DNA of 64,000 nucleotides from Basidiobolus meristosporus CBS 931.73 (taxonomy: Eukaryota; Basidiobolomycota; Basidiobolomycetes; Basidiobolales; Basidiobolaceae). Location: assembly GCA_002104905.1 (NCBI GenBank), contig MCFE01000381.1:1-64000 (forward strand), in the 5' to 3' direction. How positions within the stretch are numbered: the first letter of the stretch is position 1; every line of letters begins with the position of its first letter. Below are positions 18,376 to 29,806 of this stretch, one piece after another. The notes under the pieces were generated by a model. It searched no databases. It was not told the DNA's origin and saw only the letters and a program-made list of their open reading frames with translations. A program made the position numbers and the translations under genes.

Positions 18376-20061
18376 TTAAAGCAACATGCCGGCGATGGTG
18401 GCACTCATCAGAGTAGACATGGTGCCACACAACATGGCGGAGAATGCAAGCTCGGCAAGGTCCTTCTTGCGTGAGGGGGCCATGGCACCCAACGCGCCGA
18501 TTTGAATCCCGATGGACCCGAAGTTGGCGAACCCGCAGAGACAGTAAATCCCTAAGAGTGCGGTTCTGGGAAGAAGCTCCCCAGCTGTGGTTAGTTTGGC
18601 TAGCTCCGCGAAGGCGGCGAACTCGTTGATGAACATCTTGGTGGCCATCAAACGGGCGACGGTCAACATGTCTCGAGTGGGGATACCAACCAACCACATG
18701 AATGGGTAGAACACGTATCCCATGATCAACTCGAGGGTCAGGTGATCGATGTTGTAGAAGTTGCCGATCCAGGTGAGGAATGCGTTCACCAAGGCGAGGA
18801 GGGAGATGAACGACAGTACGGTGGCGAGAATCAACAAGGCAAGGTGGATACCTTGGGCAGCTCCGTTGGAGGCGGCATGGAGGAAATTGGCCTCTTTATC
18901 TTCGCTCTCGGGGATGCGAACCTCGCCCTTGGTGACCGGCTCCCCAGTTTCTGGGTAGCGCATCTTGGAGATGGCAAGACCACATGGAACAGACATGACA
19001 CACGAGGTGATCAAGGTTTGAGCATCCACCTTCATGGAGATGAAGGCGACCAACACGGAACCGGAAATGGTGGCGAAACCAGAGGTCATGGCTGAGTGAA
19101 GCTCGCTGCGGGTCAACGTTTCCAAGAATGGCAAGATCAGCAAGGAGGATTCGCCCATACCCACGAAAGGCGAGGCAGCGGCCACCACGGACTCGGCGCC
19201 GCTAGTACCCATCAGTCTGACCATCAACCAGGCGAACTTGCGCACGATCCATTGCATACCACCGAAGTAGTAGACAATCTTAACGATGGCAGCGAAGAAG
19301 ATGACCGCGGGCAATACGGTGAACACGAAGATTCCGATGTTGGCCACGTCGTCGTTGGTGACGAAGGCCAATCCGCTCTTCGAGAACTGCAAAAGGGTGG
19401 AGCAGAGGTTGGAAAGCCAGCTGAAGATGTCGTAGCCGACGGATGTCTTGAGGATGAACAGCCCGAGGAGGAATTGCAGCAACACTCCCACGACGACGGT
19501 TCTCCAGGGGATCAGTTTGCGGTTGTTCGAGGTGGCGAACAGGATTACGATGAATACGAAGAGGCCAAGGAGGGATCTCAACCTGTCCAAACGGCTGCTA
19601 TGTCCTTCCTGGGTGGGGAGGGCAAGAGTCACCGCCACGATTAGGGCGACTGGCAAGAGAACCCCCAGGATAAGTCGGATCTTCTCGGGGATAAGTAGGC
19701 ATCCTCTGATGATGGTCCCAAAGATAAGTCCCAAGGGTTTGGTGAGGATACGGGTGGTGACGTGGTAGAATACGAGTTTTAGGGAGACAAAGGCCCACAA
19801 CAGAGAGAGGACTAGGGTGTCTTTTCCATGCAGGATCCAGGCAGCAATCATCAGCCCAGTGACGATGACAAGTGCGACGAGATGGAACCAGAGGCGATAG
19901 CGGCGGTAAAATGCGGAGCCCTTGCTCTGCTCCACTTCCGCCTCCTTCTTCTCATCTGGGTAGGTGTCATTGGCACTAACGGGCAAGAATGACGTGGGGT
20001 GGGACTCGGTGCTCTTGGAAGCCTCGACGGGTTCAATAGGCCTATCGACAGTCATGATCAA
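18376..20061 (-). CDS. Concentrative nucleoside transporter (CNT family)
   Basis: A 561-aa single-exon membrane protein of the CNT/SLC28 family (PF01773, PF07670, PF07662), which imports nucleosides with H+ or Na+ at the plasma membrane. The first about 80 residues are a hydrophilic, Ser/Glu-rich cytoplasmic tail. At least ten hydrophobic helices follow. Family signatures are present: GMGESSLLILPFL (the G-x-x-E/Q-x-P-type re-entrant region), RSELHSAMTSGFATISGSVL, and the C-terminal GFANFGSIGIQIGALGAMAP block followed by RKKDL. Residues after AFSAMLCGTMSTLMSATIAGMLL end the protein as usual. Bacterial-type CNTs have Q or T-E in GQTEAP; this GMGESSL variant may affect cation or substrate choice (inference). 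A TATA box lies 40 nt upstream. Antisense frames in 18.4-19.8 kb are complements of this gene. Confidence 0.95.
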   Translation of the reverse strand: MIMTVDRPIEPVEASKSTESHPTSFLPVSANDTYPDEKKEAEVEQSKGSAFYRRYRLWFHLVALVIVTGLMIAAWILHGKDTLVLSLLWAFVSLKLVFYHVTTRILTKPLGLIFGTIIRGCLLIPEKIRLILGVLLPVALIVAVTLALPTQEGHSSRLDRLRSLLGLFVFIVILFATSNNRKLIPWRTVVVGVLLQFLLGLFILKTSVGYDIFSWLSNLCSTLLQFSKSGLAFVTNDDVANIGIFVFTVLPAVIFFAAIVKIVYYFGGMQWIVRKFAWLMVRLMGTSGAESVVAAASPFVGMGESSLLILPFLETLTRSELHSAMTSGFATISGSVLVAFISMKVDAQTLITSCVMSVPCGLAISKMRYPETGEPVTKGEVRIPESEDKEANFLHAASNGAAQGIHLALLILATVLSFISLLALVNAFLTWIGNFYNIDHLTLELIMGYVFYPFMWLVGIPTRDMLTVARLMATKMFINEFAAFAELAKLTTAGELLPRTALLGIYCLCGFANFGSIGIQIGALGAMAPSRKKDLAELAFSAMLCGTMSTLMSATIAGMLL

Positions 20062-20100
20062 TTGGTGAACGAGGTCAGGTTGTCTAGGATGGTCTCCAGG

Positions 20101-20107
20101 ATTTATA
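20101..20107 (-). promoter_or_regulatory. TATA box of the nucleoside transporter gene
   Basis: TATAAAT on the minus strand, about 40 nt upstream of the start codon at 20,061. Confidence 0.65.
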
Positions 20108-21760
20108 CTTCACTCATGGTTCCATCATTGGGGGGATTGGCCAATATTCGTTGACAAACAGGTACCCGGTGAGCAGGAATTCCCTATACTTGGTAGAAAC
20201 GTAGGTCACACTGACTCTGAAGATAAACTGGATTCCCATGGTAAGAATCTCGCTAACGATCAATCCGAACCTGCCCTATCAACTGCTGGTGTTGGGTTTT
20301 GGCTCTTGAATTCCCAGGGTGTCATTCCCATCGCTTGATGAGCCTAACGTTGCTTAATCCGCCCTGCCCTGCCCTGGCTGCAGGTGACTCGTGATTCGTA
20401 AGTCGTTGCATGTCGCGCTAGAACGTTTCCATTGAATGCGGGAATATTCGAGCGTCCGAGGCGGTGGGAACTGGGTAGATGTCAAGGGCCGGAATCGAGC
20501 TTGGGTGTGCTGTCCATGTTGTTACATCTAGTTGGAACAAACCGCCTCCTATTTGCCAGCTCGCACACCAATCATCTCGCTCTCCCTCCAATTCCCCAAA
20601 TTAAGAAAGCCTTTCATGCAAGCGGATCCCAGTATGGTGATGCACAGCCTTAACTTTCATTTGCCATTGCGCCAGATACGTTCCAAGAATCATTGATCAC
20701 GGTTACACATACTGCTACCCGGATGGCAACACATACATCCCAACTCCAGGTTTCATGCCAACCATCTGAAACCCAACCGAGTCCAAACACACGCAAATTC
20801 CCAGCGGGAGAGGCGTCATGATGGTTTACCACTGCTCCACCGTTGGCGAGGTCACTGGAAAGGCCGGGTGAGTATCCAATAGACGGACGGTTGTTCAAGA
20901 TGCAGGAAGAAATTCCACGAACCAATGTTGGTTGCTGTGCAAGTCTGTGAACGGGTATCCGAAATTTCGTCACATCACACAAATCACTTGTATGGTAGTG
21001 GATTCATGCCTTTTATAATGGGTTTCGGTGGGCTGTGCGACGCATGCCATCTTCCATCCCTATCTCTTTCATTAATCATCTTCCAGAAAATCCCTACCTC
21101 GTCCACGTGAACGTGGGGTCCAGAACTGGGGTCCAGAACTGGATCGTATCTTTCGGCGATGTGACTGTATCCCTGTGGAAACGAGAATCCTTTCATGTAT
21201 TCCACACCTTTAGGAATGGATTCCCTCAGGCTCTCGTACAGAAATCGAACGAATTCGTAGGAAGGCTTGTATTGCACCAGGTATCCCATCCAGCCTGAAG
21301 TGAGCCCCCACTCGCATGGATAGACTGTGGCCCAGGTCCACAAATGGCATAGGTTGTCCTTTCCCCTACAAGGAGACGGACAATGATCGGATCGTATGTA
21401 TGAATCCCAGGATACCTAAGATACCTGACAACTGCCCCGCATACCATCGCCACACATGTTGAAATCAGTAAATAAACGCCAACTCAGTATCATGGCGTCA
21501 ACCAGCAGTCCGGTCATCCAAATATAGGTTTACCTTGCAGACAATCGATAGCTGCCCATCTCTGTATATATATATATATCAAGGCCGCTAGAGTGGACTC
21601 CTACCAAGTTTTCTTGCACCACAAAATCTCCTCTAAATAACTATAGGATATATATGTAGCTAGCATTGGGGTCTTTATGGGCTCCACAGTCCTACGGTCA
21701 GAACATGGCGAGTATGTGCATTGATTCATTCCACATATGATTCTTGGTTGGAAATTACTT
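20108..21760. other. Intergenic / gene-poor region
   Basis: Contains the transporter's upstream region. A TATAAAAGG lies on the minus strand near 21,012-21,020. Two minus frames (20,984-21,343 and 20,650-20,982) have protein-like composition but no ATG-based start, no splice model that joins them, and no family match. A short (TA)n tract lies at about 21,560. I cannot support a gene. Confidence 0.35.
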
Positions 21761-21767
21761 CTCATTT

Positions 21768-21920
21768 TGGAACATAAGGATCTACTTCACCTGCAGGGAT
21801 GTGCTGGAAGTACAAAACTCCTTGCTCTCTGGCTGAGCCTGACCAAACCAAATCAAGAACCTGGAATATGGCTGAACCTATGCTTCTGCTTCTGTTCCGA
21901 TGCATCTGTCATGGAGTAGT
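21768..21920 (+). pseudogene. Decayed duplicate of the 61-aa gene locus
   Basis: This segment resembles 23,056-23,275 in order. Both have CATAAGGA-CTACTTCACC, then a TACAAAACTCCT versus TATAAAACTCCT core, then a CTGTTCCGATGCATCT versus CCGTTCCGATGCATCT block. The TATA motif is mutated (TACAAAAC) and there is no ATG at the equivalent position. It is a duplicated and degraded copy, with similarity judged by eye. Confidence 0.45.
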
Positions 21921-23095
21921 GGATACAACGCAGGTCCATTCAGGTCCTTTACACTTAGAAGAACTCATCCTCAAATAGCTTGGTAGGAGTAGTCTCTCGT
22001 AATGCAACATTCCAAGCAGGTGCCAAGCCAGTGTTGGTGGGGGTATTCCGACGAAACCTCCGGAATGCACCAATTCCTTATTAAGCTGAGGGCAGATGAT
22101 ATGGTAAGCCGAGTACACGAGGTGGATACTCAAAGGAAGCTCACAACATCTCGGTGGCGTAGGGATGCCTCATTCATAAGGGATCAGTAGTACAAACAAG
22201 ATACTTCAAACGTGCTACGCTCGCCAACACCGATCTTGTTGCTGGGGGAGGACTTAACCTGTTCGCGGGATCACCGTATATTCGCCTCAATAATTTACCG
22301 AAGACTGCAAAGGAGCATCAAGTCTAGATTGACCGTGGCGAACGTACAGCAGTGATTGTCATTGTCCTATGAAGTCGTTCGTGTGCGGATCTGGATGTTA
22401 GGACATTCAAGAGGTCTAGCAATATCCATGAATGCTGTTACTACTGTAGAGTGAGCTGAATTGATTTGATAAGCCCTGGTGCGCCAATAAACCATCCTTT
22501 TGTAGCATGTCCATGTACCAACCACCTAAAAGAGTGTTCGGCCGTGACGGTAGGGTATTTATGCCCGTGTAATGACAAAAAGCTATTCACAAGAGGTTAT
22601 TATTCCACGTACTAAAAAGGGGAAGGTTCAATATAGTGTCTGGAGGTGGTGGACTATTGGCCATATAGTTATATATATAATGGGTTGAAGAAGTCAGTAA
22701 ACAAACAAGCGCCATCTTCGAATCGTGACATTGATCAAATGTGCAGCCGTTCAAATCCAGGTTGGGACGCGAGGAAATGGCTTATTTTGGATGGGTATCT
22801 ATCCTTATATATATGCTTATATATGGTTGCAGGTATTTTAGATCCTAGTGTACTTTCCTACCAAGTATTCTGCTATCTGACCAGAAGGGTTTGCCCGCCT
22901 CCCCCCCCCCACAGAGTCGCATTCATACAGTAATTATGTCTTTACAGGTCCCATCTTTCTACAATTTGAACGTAAGAAACACACATATTTATCTGTAGAC
23001 CATTTCGCACCACATATGTGGAATTGCTTATCGGCAATGGCGTGTCCTCCTAGGTCATAAGGAACTACTTCACCCAACTGCATCGTAACTGAAAA
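21921..23095. other. Gene-poor region, nothing supported
   Basis: AT-rich DNA with TA-rich stretches (22,660-22,680; 22,800-22,825) and a C-run at 22,901-22,910. Short frames lack start context. No tRNA or other RNA fold was convincing. Confidence 0.35.
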
Positions 23096-23103
23096 TATAA
23101 AAC
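23096..23103 (+). promoter_or_regulatory. TATA box of the 61-aa ORF
   Basis: TATAAAAC, about 40 nt upstream of ATG 23,140, the spacing seen for other genes in the window. Confidence 0.5.
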
Positions 23104-23139
23104 TCCTCATACTCCAGTCTGTAATAACCGATTTATTCG

Positions 23140-23325
23140 ATGTCCAGTTCCAAGTTAACCAAGCCTACCAAGTCAGCCAAGCCCACAAAGTCAGTAAAGT
23201 CAAGAGCCTGGGGCGTGGTCAAAGGTGTACTCCTCTTTCCGTTCCGATGCATCTACTATGGTGGTGGAAAATACAGCGGAAACCCGTATGTTCCCTATGC
23301 CGGTCCTGAACACTTCGGCTCTTAG
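23140..23325 (+). CDS. Small basic/hydrophobic protein, 61 aa
   Basis: Unknown. The N-terminus is a Lys/Thr/Ser/Pro-rich repeat (KLTKPTKSAKPTKSVKSR). It is followed by a short hydrophobic stretch (WGVVKGVLLFPFRCIYYGGG) and a Tyr/Pro/Gly-rich end (YSGNPYVPYAGPEHFGS). The hydrophobic part is too short for a certain TM helix. Support comes from the correctly spaced TATA box and from a degraded duplicate at 21,768-21,920. A small membrane-associated or secreted protein is possible, and so is a chance ORF. Confidence 0.4.
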   Translation: MSSSKLTKPTKSAKPTKSVKSRAWGVVKGVLLFPFRCIYYGGGKYSGNPYVPYAGPEHFGS

Positions 23326-23820
23326 CGAATCGTTTCCAACTACTCGATCTAGAACACCGTATATATGTTAATAAGCCACAAATAAGACTATCTTATTGTT
23401 AATTATGCATATCTACGGCCCTCTTCATCTTTGCACAATCAAACATGAGCTCGGAGTCGCTTCACCTGGTCGTGGACAGCCCTATGGGTGTACCAATACC
23501 ACGCATGATTTACAAAGGATCTTGGTAGCATTCGTGAAGATGGTTGTTGAGCGGGTTTCATGTTACAGTGTTATCCCCCATGTGCCACCAGAATTCTTTC
23601 TAGACTTCTACGCAACCAATTCACCCGCCTTGCATATGTTTATGCTATGGTCTATTAGTATGGTAGCACCAATAGTGCACATGTGCTTTGACCCAACAAT
23701 AGATGAGCTCATTCTGGTATGCTCTACAGCTCTACTGTATGCTATCTGCATATTCGTGTTATTCATATTATGTAATCTGGCCAGTAATATCCCATAAACT
23801 CGCCTACCATGGTTTCTGAT
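23326..23820. other. Unresolved stretch with one 133-aa frame
   Basis: A plus frame at 23,396-23,797 encodes a C-terminal hydrophobic segment (LVCSTALLYAICIFVLFILC) but has no promoter or homology I can see and leads straight into LTR-like DNA. Left uncalled. Confidence 0.3.
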
Positions 23821-24540
23821 TATTTTATTGCATAGATTATGGCTCAGTCTATATGCAATTTCAAGGTACAATGCTTCCCATGGAAGGTAAATAACCGTGC
23901 CAGTACCTACTTGATACAACTACATCCATGTTATCATCTCTACCATTTGCATATCGTGTATTGTATTGCAATGTTGTTGACTGATTGAATACACAATGCC
24001 TTTCAGAACCTTCCATCACTGCTTGTTAGTATATTCCTAGCTCATTGAGATGTAAGCAAGACTTCTACAAATATGTCTCATCTTCTAGGCTAACTGTCAT
24101 CTACAATGACCATGTACAATAAAGCATTGTGTTAATCTCAATATTGCTGCTTGTTATTTGGTTATTCACTGCTACCAATTGTTACTAGAACTTTCACTCC
24201 TGGTCCAAGGAGCATTGGCCAGAAGCAACTGTGACAGCAAACCAACCTTGTAGGCACCACTTGCAATGTATACTCATATCAAGTGTCTTTTATTATATTT
24301 GACAGTTACCTAGGTTGCTCATGTAGAAGAAAAAACACTATATGTCTTTCTAATTATCAAGCAAAGCAGTATTCTCATAAAGCCCCTGCTGGTGGGGTTT
24401 ACAGTTGCTTTGGCTTTGTCAGCCTTAGTAGATGGCCATCTACAAGGTTGCTGTATCCAACAAATATGCTTATTATGATGCCAACCAAGCTGAGAACTGT
24501 GGATCATTAAGTCTCATGTCACAAGCTGAAGCCTAGTTTC
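23820..24540 (+). repeat. Decayed LTR related to LTR-I/LTR-III
   Basis: Order of motifs matches the LTR-I family (48,272-49,342): the AGAACCTTCC block, a TTCCTAGCTCA block, TATCTTTTATTATATTTGA-like text near 24,280, and GCTGGTGG-GTTTACAGTTG near 24,390. Heavily mutated. Confidence 0.55.
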
Positions 24541-24596
24541 CCTCAACATTGGATCAAAGACAGTTCCAACTAAGGATGTGAAGATTTGGCAGGAGG

Positions 24597-25120
24597 CTAT
24601 TGCTGTTGTAAGAGTCATGGAGATATTGGAGGTGACTGGGAGAACAAGTAGATTATGTGGTTTTCACTTAGGGTCAGGGGGAGGAAAGTCACCAAATATG
24701 TGGTGGTGTATAAGTCCAAGGGAGAGATACATCCAACACTCCTCAAGTATTGTGTGTGGGGTGTTCACTGGGTGCAATAACCTCTGGCAAAAGCCTGCTA
24801 GAAATACATGGGTCCTGTCTCTAATTTAATGTCATGGGGAATAAAGCCACAAGCTTGTCAAGGGAAAACTATTGAGCTATAATCCCAAACTTAGTTGGTG
24901 TCTTAACAAAAATATGTGCTGAGTTCAGTGTCCTCTGAAATGACAATGTACTAAACCTTCCAAAGTCAAAACAACTGCCAGCTCCACCAGCAGAGACTAG
25001 ATCAGAATGCAGCTGTGGTCAATAGTTACAAAGTCAGAAAAATGTCTTTGCCTGCTTAAGGACAAACTTGGGAAAGAATCAAATACAATAACTGGGAGAA
25101 TAAGTAGATTATGTGGTTTT
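24597..25120 (-). repeat. Antisense LTR fragments (copia and LTR-I)
   Basis: 24,597-24,672 is the reverse complement of the 3' end of the copia LTR (TGTTGTAAGAGTC...). 24,698-25,085 is an antisense LTR-I 3' half, beginning with its TGTGGTGGTGTATAAGTCC terminus. 25,091-25,120 is again antisense copia LTR, cut by the insertion of copia-1. Confidence 0.75.
25116..25120. repeat. Target-site duplication of copia-1, left
   Basis: GTTTT immediately before the 5' LTR, repeated at 29,802-29,806 immediately after the 3' LTR. Confidence 0.85.
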
Positions 25121-25469
25121 TGTTGTAAAAATTTGTATTTCCACCTAAATAATCACCTAACTTAGTCACTTAGATCATTACCTTCAAATCCTAGAGAATA
25201 CTGACCAAATTCCTTGTCAGGATTTACTTAGAATATTTTCACCAAAATACCAGGTGCCCAGAACATGAAAATTCTCAAAGTTGTTCAAACAGCCCCAAAC
25301 TTTGCACACATGTTCTTGGGACCTTCCTTAACCTATTCTACGTGTCTGTAATGCCAAGATCAGGTAAAAGTATAAATACTACTTTTACATTCAATAGATC
25401 ATTAAGTGAAAACTACATGATCTACTTGTTCTCCCAATCACTTCCAATATCTCCAAGACTCTTACAGCA
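25121..25469 (+). repeat. Copia-1 5' LTR
   Basis: 349 bp, TG...CA ends, TATAAATAC near 25,371. Followed by a TGTTATGAACCCC stretch that is a candidate primer-binding region, present at the same place in copia-3 (TGTTATGAGCCCC). Confidence 0.9.
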
Positions 25470-25473
25470 TGTT

Positions 25474-28400
25474 ATGAACCCCAAGCTGTCACTGTCTGCA
25501 ATGTCTAATACTGCCATTACTGGAATTTTTCCCTCTGCTGAAAAGTTGGTTGGATCTAACTACCAAGTGTGGAAGGTGAAGATGAAGATGCTGCTACAAG
25601 CAAGAGGCCTTTGGGATATTGTCATGGGAGAAGAATGCCCTCCTAAAAACGTGGGAGAGGAAGCCTTAAAGTACCAGAAGAAAGAACGAAGTGCCTTTAA
25701 CTGCATTTGCCTCAATGTTAAGGACAAATTGCTAATTCAATGCTCAAGAGCAAAATGGCAAAGAATGCCTGGAAAGCATTAGAAGACACCTACCAGTCAT
25801 GTTCAGCTGCCAAGAAGATGTATCTGAGACAAAAATTCTTTACTACAAAGATGCTGCCAGGAGAAGAAATGAGAAATCTAAATAACAGAATTACCCTGCT
25901 GGTAGATGAGATGGAATCTGTGGGTGTACCAACTACTGATGAAGATGTGATAGTTACCATCCTGAATAGCCTGACAGACAAGTTTCAGGGCCTTGTATCC
26001 ACCCTAGAGTCCGGAACTGAAGGATTGACCTTAAATTACGTATATGAAAGGCTCCTGGATGAAGAATTAAGAAAATCAAGTGCTAGTAAGAAGGAAGAAG
26101 AAAATGCTTTAATAAGCAATGATAGCCAACAAAGGAGATACCCAAGACCCTACAAATGCAACAGCAACCTGTTTTGCAACTACTGTAAAAGGAAAGGACA
26201 CACATCAGACCGGTATCTCAAAAAGAGAGATTATCAGCAAAAGAAGCCTGAATATGGAAATGCTGCAACAACTGAAGATAGACTATTCATATCTGCACTA
26301 AATATGACCACAAACAAGGATTCTCAGATGTGGTATATTGACTCTGGAGCTTCTCAACACTTTACACACCAAAAAGAACTTTTTACCCAATATCAAGAAA
26401 TTCCAATTAAGAAGGTTTTCATGGGTGACAATAGAGCACTTGATGCAGTGGGAGAAGGAACTATCCAAGTAAACCTTAGAGGCAGTGAAGGACGCCATAC
26501 ACTGACCTTTAAAGAAGTACTCTATGTACCAGAAATAGCCAAGAACCTACTCTCTGTAAGCAAGGCCACAGCAGAAGGACTCAGTTTCAGTTTTGACAAT
26601 CCTGGATGCAGGATCACTGATCAAAATGGTGCCCATATTGCTTTGGGAATCAGAGATCAGAATCTATACAAGTTGACTTATATTCCATCATATTTGGAAG
26701 CCAATATAAGTAACTTAAATGAAGAAACACCAATGCTTTGGTACAGGAGATTTGGACACATCAATTTTGATTATTTGCGCAAAATGATCAAAGATCAGCT
26801 AATTTCTGGAGTAAAAATTGATCCCCCAGCTAACTTGGAGCACTGTGAAGCCTGCACATATGGGAAACAAGCCAGACAACTGTTCAAGAGCTCTGGGTTA
26901 ATCAAAACTAAGAAAAAATTAGATCTAATTCACTCAGATCTGTGTGGACCTATGCAAAATTTATCATTAGGCGGGATGAAGTATTTAATCACTTTTATTG
27001 ATGATTATACAAGATACACATGAGTCTACTTCATGGAGAGAAAGGAAGAAGCTCTGTCTAAGCTCAGGGAGTTTAAAGCCATGGTGGAGAGAGAAACTGG
27101 TGAAAAAATCAAGAAAATACGCTCTGACAATGGTGGAGAATATACCTCAAAACTCTTCATCCACTTCTGCAAAATTCATGGGATAAAGCAAGAGACTACT
27201 GTACCATACTCCCCACAGCAAAATGGAGTAGCAGAACAAGCTAACAGATCAATAATTGATGTGGCAAGATCTATGATCCATGATCAAAAATTATCCTATG
27301 ATTTTTGGGCGGAATCAGTTGCCACTGCTGTATATCTTAAAAATAGGAGTTATAACAGAATACTTCGTGATTCTACTCCATTTGAAGCATGGTATAGATA
27401 CAGACCAAGCGCAGAACAGCTAAGAATATTTGGGTGTACAGCATATGCCAAAAAACTGGCCGGAAATCAGTCAAAATCTAAGCCAAAAAGTGTAAAATGC
27501 ATATTTTTGGGCTACTGCAATGAGAGTAAGGCATACAGACACTACAATACCAAAGCAAAGAAGCTTATCAAGTCCAGGGATGTGTTGTTTGATGAAAATT
27601 CAAAATTTTCACAAAAAATGATATCAGTTGATGACAAAAATTTGATCTCAAGTCCACCAATGGTCAGGATTGAATCAGAGCAAAACAATGAAGATTTTTT
27701 CACTCCAGAGGACTTTAAAACCGTGGTTCAGCCAGAATCAGTGTCCAGTAATATCCCAGAAGTGATCATTCCAGTATCAAATGCCCGGAGATCCAATGAG
27801 ACAAGAAATAGCCCAAATTACTATATCAATCAGGGTACAAACTTAGCCTATGACTATTCAGTCCATATTGATTAGCCCCAGACTGTAAAAGAGGCCCCAA
27901 ATAGCCCTCAGATGAAGTTTTGGAGATCTGCAATGACTGAGGAATATCAGGGCTTGATGGAAAATCAAACTTGGGACTTAGTCAAGTTACCAATCAACCA
28001 AAAATCAATTGGATGCAGATGGGTCTTCAAGACAAAATACAAGGCTGATGGTACAGTTGAAAGATACAAAGCAAGACTTGTAGTCAAAGGATAATCTCAA
28101 ACAAAAGGACTTGACTATACTGAGACCTTTGCACCGGTAGCCAAGTGTAATTCCATCAGATTAATATTGGCTATTGCAGCCGAATATAAGTTTTTTATTC
28201 ATCAAATGGATGTAAAAACTGCATTTTTGAATGGAGAACTTGATGAGGATGTGTATATGAACCAGCCTGATGGGTTTGTTGACCAAGATAACCCCCATCT
28301 GGTCTGCAAGCTTAAAAAGTCACTATATGGTCTCAAACAATCACTGAGAGCCTGGAATTGCAAGATAGATTCTTATTTGGAATCCTTGAGGTTCAAAAGA

Positions 28401-29482
28401 AGTAATACTGACTATAGCATATACTATAAGCCAGATAGAGCAAATACAGTTCTATTAGCTCTATATGTGGATGATCTTATTATAGCCGCTAATAACCTAG
28501 AAACATTGGAAGAGACTAAATCCAGCCTATCTAAGGAGTTCAAGATGTCTGATTTAGGAGAACTTAGTTACTACTTAGGGATTAAGTTCTCCATAGACAG
28601 AAGTACCCAGACTAATACCCTAAGCCAATCCAAGTATATTCAAGATATACTAAAGAAGTACAAAATGGAGACTGTAAACCGGCAGCTACCCCAATGGAGA
28701 CAAACCTTAACTTGGTCAAAACTCAACCAAATCAAGAGAGCTTGGTGCCATCTGAAAGCCCTGACTTTCCTTAGCAATCTATGGTCGGCAGTCTGATGTA
28801 TATCATGCTTGGAACATGTCCACAAATCTCATATTCAGTGGGAGTTGTCAGCCAACATAATTAGAACTATGGATCTGATCATATTTCAGCAGTTAAGCAG
28901 ATTTTTAGATACCTAAAAGAAACTGCTAATATCTGCTTAAGATACACTTATAAGCACTCAGAACAAGATCTTGTGGGATACTTTGATGCAGATTGGGGAC
29001 AAAATTTAGAAGACTGAAGATCCACCACAGGATACACCTTTCTTTACTGTAAAGGAGCAATTTCATGGAATTCAAGAAAGCAACCAACCGTAGCACTTTC
29101 CACCACAGAGGCAGAGTATATGGCAGCCTGTGAAGCTACAAAAGAAGCAATGTGGTTAAGAAAGCTGTTTACAGATTTAGGCCTATGTCAAAAAACGCCA
29201 ATTACTTTATTTCAAGATAATCAAGGATGTATACAATTAGGTAGAAATCCAACTTTTCATGCTAGAACCAAGCACATAGATATTAGACATCATTTCATAC
29301 GTGAAGCTATAAAGAATAACTTAGTTAGCTTAGTTTACTGTCCTACAGATGAAATGATTGCAGACATATTTACCAAACCATTAGCTAGAGACAAGTTTGA
29401 ATATCTTAGGTCAAAATTAGGACTAGTCAGTATGAACATTTTGCTGAGTGGGAGTGTTGTAAAAATTTGTATTTCCACCTAA
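25474..29482 (+). pseudogene. Copia-1 gag-pol polyprotein, damaged
   Basis: Domains in order: a UBN2-type gag (SNYQVWKVKMKMLL), a zinc knuckle CNYC-x4-H whose final Cys is Tyr, aspartic protease (WYIDSGASQHF), GAG-pre-integrase (LWYRRFGHINF, first His replaced by Tyr; HCEACTYGKQAR), integrase core (HSDLCGPM, IRSDNGGEY, PQQNGVAEQANRSI), reverse transcriptase (QMDVKTAFLNGELDE, YVDDLIIA) and RNase H (ending ARTKHIDIRHHFIRE). Damage visible: a one-base deletion near 25,753 compared with copia-3, TGA at 27,021, TAG at 27,873, TAA at 28,092, a frame change near 28,670, and further stops. The encoded enzymes would make cDNA and integrate it. This copy cannot do so on its own. Confidence 0.95.
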
Positions 29483-29801
29483 ATATTCACCTAACTTAGT
29501 CACTTAGATCATCACCTTCAAATCCTAGAGAATACTGACCAAATTCCTTGTTGGGATTTACTTAAAATATTTTCACCAAAATACCAGGTACCCAGAACTT
29601 GAAAATTCTCAAAGTTGTCCAAACAGCCCCAAACTTTGCACGCATGTTCTTGGGACCTTCCTTAACCTATTCTAAGTGTTTGTAGTGCCAAGATCAGGTA
29701 AAATATAAATACTACTTTTACATTCAATAAATCATTAAGTGAAAACCACATAATGTACTTGTTCTCCAATCACTTCCAATATCTCCAAGACTCTTACAAC
29801 A
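29455..29801 (+). repeat. Copia-1 3' LTR
   Basis: 347 bp, TGTTGTAAAA...TTACAACA, followed by the GTTTT target duplication. Confidence 0.9.
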
Positions 29802-29806
29802 GTTTT

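Larger units (their letters stand above)
25121..29801 (+). mobile_element. Copia-1: full-length Ty1/Copia retrotransposon
   Basis: A complete element bounded by two LTRs in direct orientation (25,121-25,469 and 29,455-29,801). They start TGTTGTAAAAATTTG and end CTTACA(G/A)CA, with about 18 differences by eye, so roughly 95% identical. It is flanked by the 5-bp duplication GTTTT. Each LTR carries a TATAAATAC promoter motif. The element sits in an older antisense copia LTR whose halves are found at 25,091-25,120 and 29,807-30,095. The domain order gag-protease-integrase-RT-RNase H is the Ty1/Copia order. LTR divergence shows it is not a recent insertion, and the coding part has stops. Confidence 0.95.

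Noticed and set aside
18742-19768. Long plus-strand frames rich in His/Gly/Asp.
   Set aside because: They are antisense to the well-supported nucleoside transporter.
20650-21343. Two minus-strand frames (110 and 119 codons) with protein-like composition.
   Set aside because: No ATG start in good context, no joining splice model and no family match.
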